Origin: Aphrocallistes beatrix
Lineage: Eukaryota > Porifera > Hexactinellida > Sceptrulophora > Aphrocallistidae
Assembly (NCBI GenBank): GCA_963281255.1
Contig: OY725489.1
Coordinates: forward strand, 806,001-870,000
Direction: 5' to 3'
DNA: 64,000 nucleotides
The first letter of the stretch is position 1. Each line of letters begins with the position of its first letter. Position numbers and translations under genes: made by a program. Under the pieces are notes generated by a model. The model was not told where the DNA came from. It saw nothing but the letters and a program-made list of their open reading frames with translations, and searched no databases. Positions 56,765 through 64,000 of this stretch are shown here, piece after piece.

Positions 56765-57280
56765 ATGAAGCGTCGAATTGACAAATTCCACGTATCGCAG
56801 ATAATTCGCCACACCGAGTCTCACAATCGAGCAAAGGAAGAACAGTATATGTGGTTACACAGAAGAGAGGATCGAAGAAAATATGAGGAGAAGAGCAGAG
56901 GATATTCTAAACCTGAGGATAGAAGCAGTAAAAGAGCCAAGTTTAGTTACGATTTAGAAGAGAAGAGCGCGAGGAAGGTAGGAGGCCCAGAGGATGATGT
57001 CAGTAGATGGGGACATGAAGGATATTGGGAGCTCTACCCTTGTGGGTTGAGTCCCAGGGTTGAAAAAGAAAAATCGCGTGACAGACATGAATTGAAGAGT
57101 GAAAGAAAAGGTACTATAAAAAAGAAAAAACACAGACGCGATAGGAGACCTAAGAAAGCCAAAAGAAAAGAAAAGCGAAGCGAATCAGATCTGCCAGCTA
57201 GTGAGTTAGAAATAAGTGCTGAGAGTGAATTAGATGACGCGTCTAATAGGAAGACAGCATCTAACCAGCAATCTGTCTGA
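56765..57280 (+). CDS. NKAPD1: NKAPD1-like protein
   Basis: A 171-residue, single-exon nuclear-type protein. It matches the NKAP-domain protein NKAPD1 (C11orf57) in two anchors: VSQIIRHTESHNRAKEEQYMW near the N-terminus (human VIRHTDAHNKIQEESDMW) and SRWGHEGYWELYP (human DRWGHSGYKELYP). The rest is Lys/Arg/Ser/Glu-rich, as in splicing-associated proteins, with KKKKHRRDRRPKKAKRKEK. Shorter than the human protein (about 290). Function in animals is poorly known. Confidence 0.85.
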   Translation: MKRRIDKFHVSQIIRHTESHNRAKEEQYMWLHRREDRRKYEEKSRGYSKPEDRSSKRAKFSYDLEEKSARKVGGPEDDVSRWGHEGYWELYPCGLSPRVEKEKSRDRHELKSERKGTIKKKKHRRDRRPKKAKRKEKRSESDLPASELEISAESELDDASNRKTASNQQSV

Positions 57281-57643
57281 CTCCATAATTGACTCACCAA
57301 ATCTACATTGCACAACAGAGATACAACTCATCATTCCATCTATAATTTGCAACGTCCACAATTGCTCAACCGGAAGTATCCCATTGCAATGCCTACGACA
57401 GTAGTAAAGTAATGTCTTTTAAGTCTGAATTTACAACTCATCCATTTTGCACACATACCAAACCTATCTCATTATTTTTTGTCTCGTTGTTAATATTTAT
57501 TCACTATTCTAATATCATTGTTTTTTAATCCAACTCTTTTCATTGATAATGCATTCCTATTGTAAGATCGACAGCGAATTAGGTTTAGTGAAGTGTTATT
57601 ACTGATTAGTTCTTCTACTAGGCTACTAGGGTATTTGCATGCC
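57281..57643. other. Intergenic, PFKFB 5' region
   Basis: 363 bp, AT-rich. The PFKFB frame is open from about 57593 but has no ATG before 57644, so an upstream exon with an alternative start is possible. Confidence 0.4.
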
Positions 57644-59170
57644 ATGCTTAATCCGGATCCAGACAGAATAAATAGCGAAGCAATCGACGATGCAGAGCTA
57701 ACAACTAGATTTAAATCTTGTCCGAATTTCAGAGATATCGATACTGAATCTTTTCCAAGCATCACTCACAAAGACACATACACAAGCACTGAATCGTTGG
57801 ATATGTCGATTGACTCTTCAGGACTAGACTTGCTTAACCTCTCGAATGGACAGCACATTTCGAGCCACAGTTTAACCCCGACCAGACTCACCCCCTGTCC
57901 TACCTGTCCTGAAATGCTCAAAAAGCCGTTGGCCATCGTCCTAATCGGCCTGCCAGCTCACGGGAAAACCTATCTCGCGAAACGTCTTTGGGGGTATCTA
58001 CGTTGGATTGGGTGTAATACGAAAGTGTTCAATTTCGGTGAGTATAGGCGTAAACATGTCGGTAGACAGAACGCAGATTTTTTCGATCCAAATAATGAAG
58101 AGGCGAAAAGTCAGAGAATGGGTTTCGTCCTTAAAGCTTTGGAAGATTCGCTGAAATACATTCTAGAAGAAAACGGGGGAATAGTATTGCTGGACGCTAC
58201 CAACTCCACTCGAGAGAGAAGGGCTTTCATTTCTGATTTCCTGGATAGAAATGGCGTCGATAAACTGTTCATCGAACTGATAACAGACAATGAAGAGATC
58301 ATTCGGGAGAATATCAAGAATGTCAAACTTAATTCGGACGATTATAAAGCTATGGATCCGGATGAGGCATTGAAAGATTTCATGAAACGTCTTGAGAATT
58401 ATAAGAAAGCATATGAAGGCCTCTCAGAGAAATTAGACAGTCAGTGGTCCTATATAAAGTTCGTGAACATGGGAGAGCGTTTGCAGACGAATCGGATTCG
58501 AGGCACTGTCCACAGTCGTATCGTTTACTTCCTGATGAACTTGAATATCAAAACACAGCGAGCTATTTACATCACGCGTCATGGAGAGTCGCAGTATAAC
58601 CTCGACATGAAGATAGGAGGGAACGCCCCACTGTCTTCGAAGGGGAGAGAGTACGCGACGAAGCTAAAGGAGTTTTTTGATAATAACCAGACACTCGAAA
58701 ACTTTGAAGTTTGGACAAGCCACATGGTGCGAACCATCCAAACAGCGAAAGAGTTAGAGAAGCAGTATCCAGTGATCTCTTGGACCGCGCTCAATGAGAT
58801 CGATGCTGGGATTGGAGATGGAATGACTTATAAAGAATTCCAGAAAAACTATCCTAAAGATTTCGATATTCGCAAACAGAATAAGCTGAAGTACAGATAT
58901 CCAATGGGCGAGTCTTATGAAGATGTTGTGATGCGTCTTGAGCCGTTAATAATGGAGCTGGAGCGAAGAGAAAACGACATCCTCATAATCTGTCACCAGG
59001 CTGTGATGAGGTGTATTATGGCATACCTGAGCCACACACCTCTCGATGATATGCCGCACATGAAATGTGACCTGCATACGGTGGTGAAAATAATCCCTGG
59101 AGCTTATAGCAATTCCATTTCCAAGTTCAATTTGGATGTGGCTGCGGTAGACACTCATGCCACCTACTGA
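57644..59170 (+). CDS. PFKFB: 6-phosphofructo-2-kinase/fructose-2,6-bisphosphatase
   Basis: Bifunctional enzyme that makes and breaks fructose 2,6-bisphosphate, the main activator of glycolytic PFK1. 508 residues in one exon. Kinase half: Walker A GLPAHGKTY (102-110; the usual GLPARGKT has Arg where this has His), FGEYRRKHVG (132-140) and LDATNSTRERR (183-193). Phosphatase half: RHGESQYN (312-319) with catalytic His313, the acid region NEIDAGIGDGMTY (384-396), and ICHQAVMRC (449-457) with the second catalytic His. The N-terminal 90 residues are Ser/Thr-rich and unique, a likely regulatory extension. The tail after VVKIIPGAYS is short, without the C-terminal phospho-region of vertebrate isoforms. 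A decayed partial copy lies at 59989-60197. Confidence 0.95.
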   Translation: MLNPDPDRINSEAIDDAELTTRFKSCPNFRDIDTESFPSITHKDTYTSTESLDMSIDSSGLDLLNLSNGQHISSHSLTPTRLTPCPTCPEMLKKPLAIVLIGLPAHGKTYLAKRLWGYLRWIGCNTKVFNFGEYRRKHVGRQNADFFDPNNEEAKSQRMGFVLKALEDSLKYILEENGGIVLLDATNSTRERRAFISDFLDRNGVDKLFIELITDNEEIIRENIKNVKLNSDDYKAMDPDEALKDFMKRLENYKKAYEGLSEKLDSQWSYIKFVNMGERLQTNRIRGTVHSRIVYFLMNLNIKTQRAIYITRHGESQYNLDMKIGGNAPLSSKGREYATKLKEFFDNNQTLENFEVWTSHMVRTIQTAKELEKQYPVISWTALNEIDAGIGDGMTYKEFQKNYPKDFDIRKQNKLKYRYPMGESYEDVVMRLEPLIMELERRENDILIICHQAVMRCIMAYLSHTPLDDMPHMKCDLHTVVKIIPGAYSNSISKFNLDVAAVDTHATY

Positions 59171-59289
59171 CATAATTTCTCACCTCATCTCCTAGCTAGA
59201 CATATCAACGTCTGTGTATTTATTTGTTTGCATCATCAAGGATTATATCTATTCTTCGGATTCTATACTCAGACACTCATTGATGAATA

Positions 59290-59345
59290 CTTATATATAT
59301 TTATATATATATATTGTGTACATATATATATATATATATATATAA
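59290..59345. repeat. TA microsatellite
   Basis: Alternating TATATA blocks separated by short interruptions, about 55 bp. Confidence 0.85.
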
Positions 59346-59516
59346 GTCATCAAATTGATTATTACACTTATTTGTCCTTATGAACTGGTTCGTACAGGTT
59401 GAGACAAAAGGGGAATTAAAAAGTGACACATATAAATTGGGTAAATAGTTTGATATTTGTATTATTACAGTTGATATGAACAAATATCAGCAGTATTCCC
59501 TGGTTCCCAGTTAGCT

Positions 59517-59677
59517 ATAGCCAGGGTCCATTATTATGAACACCAGACCAGGGGAACAAAAGAAATAAAGAGACTTCATATTAAGCGAACTCGACTTGAT
59601 ATTAATCCTATGCAAACAGTAAAATTGGGGTAGAAAGTTAGTTCATAATAAACGTTCATAATAAGCGACCCTGACTG
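59517..59677. mobile_element. MITE, family CAGTCAGGGTCGC (copy 3)
   Basis: The left end is degraded (AGCCAGGGTCCATTATTATG); the right end ATAATAAGCGACCCTGACTG is intact. Internal TTCATATTAAGCGAACT is shared with copy 2. Confidence 0.7.
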
Positions 59678-59988
59678 ACTGTGTATAGTACACGTTGCAA
59701 TTCTAGATTGGCGTAGGATGTGTTTCTCCTCTGCCATGGAAAATCTGATCTGATAAAGCTAAAGTTAAGTGCACATATAGACAAATTGCTGCTTGAGTTA
59801 AACGTGTTTCTCTAAGCTCATGTCTTCTCATTATTTTCTAAACTAGCTCGCACCTCTGATGTGCTTTGCTATGCTTTTTTCTGATTTTTACTTTTTGAGT
59901 CAGGAATCGCGTAGGTTGATGCAGACACGAACTGCTGTGTAAGGTAAGCGAGCGAAATATCACGTGACGGTCAGCCCATAATATTGCT

Positions 59989-60197
59989 GCCTGCTGCAAC
60001 ACTACCAACTCCACTCAAGAGCTTTCATTTCTGATTTTCTGGATAAAAATGACGTAGATAAGCCGTCGAACTGATAACAGACAATGAAGAGATCATACGA
60101 GAAGAATGTTAAATAAGCTTAATCAATTCGGAGGATTATAAAGATTATGGACCCGTCGAACTATTTTTTGAAAGATTCAGAAATGAGAATCGAGTAT
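59989..60197 (+). pseudogene. Decayed partial copy of PFKFB
   Basis: Runs parallel to PFKFB positions of about 58190-58400. Shared blocks include CTACCAACTCCACTC, GCTTTCATTTCTGATTT, GAACTGATAACAGACAATGA and AGAGATCAT. It has lost an 8-bp piece near the start (GAGAGAAG), lacks CTGTTCAT, and has several other indels and in-frame stops. It covers the kinase region from the LDATNSTRERR motif to the DPDEALKDF segment. No poly-A or intron loss can be judged because the parent exon is intronless here. A local segmental duplication, same orientation, about 1.8 kb downstream of the source. Confidence 0.85.
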
Positions 60198-61184
60198 AGT
60201 TCATTTATTTTGTATTTCCGATGTATTTTATATTCCAACTTTCCCGTCAATTATGAAATTTATTGAAATAAGAATGTTTCAATTAAATACTATCACCTCA
60301 TGTTTATCAATTTGTCTATGTAAAGTTTTCTGGACTTAGATCACTTCTTCAAGAACAAATTTGTTGTCTCGTGTCTGACTTTCGCTGAATTCCCATCTTA
60401 CTAATACCAGCAGTTACTGATTCATTTACACTGTGAATGGCATCACAGAGGAATTTGAAAGTAAAAGTTCATGAAAATGATTACGGTACTTTCATTATGT
60501 CCAAATTTTTGTTGAGACAATCAACTACCACATGCACACTGCACAGCAAGTTCTTACTTGATGCTTGGGAATATTCAAATGTCTCACCACTTCCCTAAAA
60601 CGGGCTTAGTTTTATCTAAACACAGTCAATAGCATGATGTCGTATTTATAGGCTTTGTTCTTATAAGAATTAGGAGTTTTTATGATTTTAGAATGAACAC
60701 TGGTTTCCTATATATCATAGCACTGGCTTCGTCGATGTAAATTTGGCTACCTTTTAAGTCTGGGAATAGGCTGTTTTCTGCTAAAAACGAAAAACGGCAG
60801 CACTCACTATTTTGCTTGGAAAATGCATTGAGTTGATGGTGGCCAACAGCTAATTAGTTTTGTGAATGAATGAAATTGGTACCACTGTCTTCAAACTCAA
60901 ACTTGAAACAAGAGTTTAGTGATATCGACTTACTTCATTGACCTTATCAATTGAGATGGTAATTATTGTAGGCCCAGACAGTCAGATAAAGCAGTTTAGA
61001 AAATTGTCTTCAATGCATTAAATTTTTACTTTGAACCTAACTTGAGCATTCAAGCATATTATTTTTCACAAATCGCTTACTTCCGAAAACTCACCTGTGC
61101 TGTTATTAGTCCTACGATCTATATATAATTACAAAAAAGCCTTAGAGTAATTTATAATATCTAGCTCATAATTCAAATTCTACA
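60198..61184. other. Intergenic, no feature seen
   Basis: 987 bp of AT-rich sequence between the PFKFB fragment and profilin. No exon, RNA gene or inverted repeat stands out. Confidence 0.45.
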
Positions 61185-61598
61185 ATGTCTGAGGCCTGGG
61201 ACACCTATATTAAAAATAACCTCGTTAACCTGAGCGAGGGACATGTCGACCAAGCGGCAGTAATCGGCGTCGAGGATTCCATTCGATGGACTACAGACAG
61301 ACAAGGTCATTGTCTGAAGCTAACCTCTGGAGAGATTCAAAATATTGTGAACGCCTTGAAGAGTGGGAACATGTCAGGTTTCTATGCCACTGGCTTACAC
61401 GTCGCTGAGGTAAAATACAACTTCTTGCGGGGGGATGACAAAATGATGATGGCCAAGAAGAAAGATCACGGAGGGTTGTACATCCAGCGTACGAAACGGA
61501 CCGTGATCGTCGCACACTACCCGGAAGGGAAACAACCCGGGAGCTGTAACAAGGCCGCGGGCAAACTCTGCGATTGGATGGAACAAAACGAGTTCTAA
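61185..61598 (+). CDS. PFN: Profilin
   Basis: A 137-residue actin-monomer-binding protein that promotes ATP exchange on actin and feeds formins and Ena/VASP via poly-proline. The N-terminus SEAWDTYIKNNLV has the aromatic Trp/Tyr pair for poly-proline binding. The middle FYATGLHVAEVKYNFLRGDD matches animal profilins. The C-terminus CNKAAGKLCDWMEQNEF is the second helix that packs against the first. Single exon, ATG after ACA. Confidence 0.93.
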   Translation: MSEAWDTYIKNNLVNLSEGHVDQAAVIGVEDSIRWTTDRQGHCLKLTSGEIQNIVNALKSGNMSGFYATGLHVAEVKYNFLRGDDKMMMAKKKDHGGLYIQRTKRTVIVAHYPEGKQPGSCNKAAGKLCDWMEQNEF

Positions 61599-62606
61599 GA
61601 AGGGCGACTTCGCTCCTCGCCGGGCTCAATCCGTAATTGCAATATAGTAGGTGTGTTTGTTTGGTACTTGTATGTATATTATTAATATTCTTATTACTAG
61701 TATTCTCAGTGTTGTTATTCTGTCAAATAGAAATTAAATCACGGCATGGGACTAGCCAAGGAAGGGGGCATTCTACGTCATTATAAAATTATATATATAC
61801 TTCAACCATCCCTCCCCTCATTCTTTTCATTTACTTTTTCCGCTTTTTCGTATTGTGCTGTCACTTAGCATAAAAGTTCGGTGAAGTTGGCTAGACTGTA
61901 TGGGCATTGCCGGACCGCTTTTCGCTTTCATTTATTATGGCAGAAATACTTCCCACAGCGCTATAATGCGGTCAGACCATGCCTTATAATCGCTATAGTG
62001 TCAGATCTTTCCCGCTCGCTCTGCGTTTCGCTTTTGTCGTTCAAATGCACCTTCACAGTCTTACCATGCACCGTCCTTAGAAGTATAATGTTTGAATGCC
62101 TCTACACAGTCTTTGCAGGCTGGATAGATAAGAGCGCTAGTGAGATAACTTATTCTTTCATCTTTATCTCAAAGTCGAATAAAACAAAGGAGATTTTATT
62201 ACGATTGGTCAAAGATATCTCCTATAGTGTTATCGATTCAAATGAGATGGTACAATTGTGGTTTGTAGTAAGTGTTAGTCAATTGACTAACAACTTTGTA
62301 GTGGCTTTATTTTAAAAGGATTGAATTAAGTAGGCTAGACTGTATTATTGAAATATGAAAACCGACACGCTAGTGTTACCACAGTTGATATCCCAAACCA
62401 TTCACATGTTCACATTTCTAAGGAAATTAATGACTCAATTTCGTTATTAAAAGCTCATTTATATGACATTAACGTTTTAATTCTAAAATTAGAATATTCT
62501 TACAAATATCTAAATCAATTACACCTCAAGGTTATTTTGCAATTCTATTTGATATAAAAAGATTTTTTAACAAAAAAGTTCTAATTCTATTCAGAATTTA
62601 GAAAAT
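61599..62606. other. Intergenic with a direct repeat
   Basis: A GTTGGCTAGACTGTAT-like motif occurs at about 61887 and, as TAGGCTAGACTGTATT, at 62331, bounding a 440-bp segment. The bases between are slightly more GC-rich at their start and open in one frame (GTG at 61881 to 62315), but no ATG or known domain supports a gene. It could be a repeat element. Confidence 0.4.
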
Positions 62607-63380
62607 ATGAATTCAGGGTACAAGAGTGTCAAACTACAAACAAATCTTCGTCTCTGCGTGAGCAGGTACGAACTTTTGATCAAGAAGAAAACGGAACAGT
62701 CCCAAAGGGCCCGCAGGGAGATATCCGATCTCTTGAGGACAGGCCGATATGAACGCGCCCGTATCAAAGTGGAGCATATCATCCGGGAAGACTACATAAC
62801 AGAAGCGATGGAGATAGTCCAGCAATACTGCGACCTCTTGCTTGCACGCATCGGCCTACTAGACACGATGGCGTACTGTGATGAAGGTCTGCTCGAGTGT
62901 GTCAACACTGTCATCTGGATCACCCCCAGACTCCAGCATGATGTACAGGAGATGGCGGAGGTAGAGAAACAGCTGGGGAAGAAGTTTGGGAAAGCTTTCG
63001 TGGAGCAAGCGCATGGCAACAAGACTAACATTGTGAATGAGAAGGTGGTGCATAGGATGGGTGTTGTCCCGCCCTCTCCCGTGTTGATAGAGCGGTACTT
63101 GGAGGAGATCGGAAAGAATTTCGGTATCTCCTACACACCGGATGCTCAGGCATTGCTAGCCAACACCGTGCCGGAACCGTTATCTGATAAATTCGTGAAA
63201 AATCTTGAGAACGAGTCGGGCATACCAGCGGCTACCATGGATACGCAAGGTGCCAATGCTATGCCGAATCTCCCTCCGCCCCCGGTTCATGATACCTCCG
63301 AGGAGAAAGGCAAGGAAGGTAGCGGAGATGAGGAGCTAGACGATCTGTTGGATCGCTTCAACGCGCTCAAGAAGAAATAG
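62607..63380 (+). CDS. IST1: IST1 (ESCRT-III associated)
   Basis: ESCRT-III-like protein that regulates VPS4 in cytokinesis and endosomal sorting. 257 residues, single exon. The N-terminal helical core has LQTNLRLCVSRYELLIKKKT EQ, ARREISDLLRTGRYERARIKVEHIIREDY and CDLLLARIGLL, all ordered IST1 signatures. The second half has VEKQLGKKFGKAF and RYLEEIGKNFGISY. The C-terminus EELDDLLDRFNALKKK is a MIM1-type VPS4 MIT-interacting helix. The human protein is about 365 residues; the Pro-rich linker here is shorter (LPPPPVHDT). Confidence 0.94.
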   Translation: MNSGYKSVKLQTNLRLCVSRYELLIKKKTEQSQRARREISDLLRTGRYERARIKVEHIIREDYITEAMEIVQQYCDLLLARIGLLDTMAYCDEGLLECVNTVIWITPRLQHDVQEMAEVEKQLGKKFGKAFVEQAHGNKTNIVNEKVVHRMGVVPPSPVLIERYLEEIGKNFGISYTPDAQALLANTVPEPLSDKFVKNLENESGIPAATMDTQGANAMPNLPPPPVHDTSEEKGKEGSGDEELDDLLDRFNALKKK

Positions 63381-64000
63381 AGAGGTGTATAATAATAATA
63401 ATAATTATATATTCTTATTTGTATGGCCTGCTTTACACTATATTTATATTTATGCATGTAATCCATGGTTGTATGCTCTGGTGTGGATTTTGCTATGAAT
63501 CAATTGAACAGTTCCATGCAGTGCAGTGGATAAGTACGAAGGACATACATGCCAACTTGAGCCATGATAAAAGCGGGACTCGGCGTTGAATTCCGCGAGA
63601 CATGGTGGGACGCAATAGAAAAAAAGAAAATAATCCATAGAATGAAATAAAGCGAGAACATGATGGGGAAATTTCATGTAAAACGGAATCGTGAAAATTA
63701 GCTCAATAGAAGAGTGAAAAAAAGCCGGACGCCCGCTAAAAATGGGACAGTTGGCATGTATGGAATTCCAGGATACACCTTGTAATAGTTTTTTCCAGGC
63801 CCTAAATCGGGACTATTAATTTTTTAAATTCTTATATAGTGTATCCGCTGTAGTATAAGCAGGGATAAACATATTTCCTTTTGCTTGAAGTACTTCAGAT
63901 ACATTAGTCTTCACCCACATTTTCTCCTTATTAAGTAGAGTTGACCAAACCTAAATCCTTGGCGACATTTTAAGGAATTATCTACGGAACATTTTTCCCC
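63381..64000. other. IST1 3' flank to window end
   Basis: ATA microsatellite at about 63388-63405 and the MITE at 63544-63762. Nothing else seen up to base 64000. Confidence 0.45.
63544..63762. mobile_element. MITE, family CATACATGCCAACT (copy 3)
   Basis: The ends CATACATGCCAACTTGAGCC and CAGTTGGCATGTATG are inverted complements. It is the longest of three copies and has an extra GTTGAATTCCGCGAGAC segment. Confidence 0.8.

Larger units (their letters stand above)
59171..59988. other. Intergenic with TA microsatellite and a MITE
   Basis: TA dinucleotide runs at about 59290-59345 and the MITE copy at 59517-59677. No gene seen. Confidence 0.5.

Noticed and set aside
61881-62315. 144-codon frame upstream of IST1
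   Set aside because: No ATG start (GTG), no domain, and repeat-like boundaries. Noted as a spacer feature instead.
1-64000. CRISPR array, operon or prokaryotic or viral origin
   Set aside because: Tandem repeats have no unique spacers; genes have spliceosomal introns and animal-specific families throughout.

Overview
The window is nuclear DNA of an animal. It encodes genes found across Metazoa: NFX1, MED26, HERPUD, MPHOSPH6, SRRD, RNF217, NKAPD1, PFKFB, SCYL1, NSDHL, glycerol kinase, the Flower channel protein, elongin B, p23, RNPC3, IST1 and profilin. Introns are GT-AG, the spacers are AT-rich, and short inverted-repeat transposons are everywhere. Many genes have a single exon or a few short introns. 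My best guess is an early-branching, compact-genome animal such as a sponge. That is inference only; no marker gene in the window settles it.

Layout. Positions 1-3.4 kb hold repeats: a MITE, a 39-bp minisatellite and three tRNA-like 136-bp units. They are followed by the last exon of a FYVE gene. Positions 3.4-20 kb are a dense run: a small CaaX-tailed protein, SCYL1, elongin B, an aquaporin-11-like channel (minus strand), p23 with RNPC3 inside its last intron, a tail-anchored glycerol kinase, NSDHL and Flower. Positions 20.5-44.2 kb are one gene, NFX1, whose 15 exons join in frame to 978 codons plus a stop. Its intron 5 contains an EF-hand gene on the opposite strand. Its 15.1-kb intron 8 contains an NHL-repeat gene, three related multi-pass receptor genes (one broken by a single in-frame stop) and a pair of duplicated genes of unknown function. 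Positions 44.7-51.8 kb hold a small unknown gene, SRRD, and HERPUD, whose first intron contains MPHOSPH6 and MED26 on the opposite strand. Positions 52.5-64 kb hold RNF217, an orphan seven-pass protein, NKAPD1, PFKFB with a decayed downstream copy of part of itself, profilin and IST1.

Themes. (1) Genes nested in introns are the rule here: three host genes carry at least ten guests. (2) NFX1 intron 6 has the signals of a U12-type (minor-spliceosome) intron, and the window also encodes RNPC3, the U11/U12-65K protein. (3) Many MITE families are present. Most have CAGT-starting termini and TA duplications, a 192-bp family has hAT-like 8-bp duplications, and one element is nested inside another. 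(4) The receptor cluster inside NFX1 has an extra N-terminal membrane segment and a cysteine-rich loop ahead of a Frizzled-like seven-pass region. It is the least familiar biology in the window.
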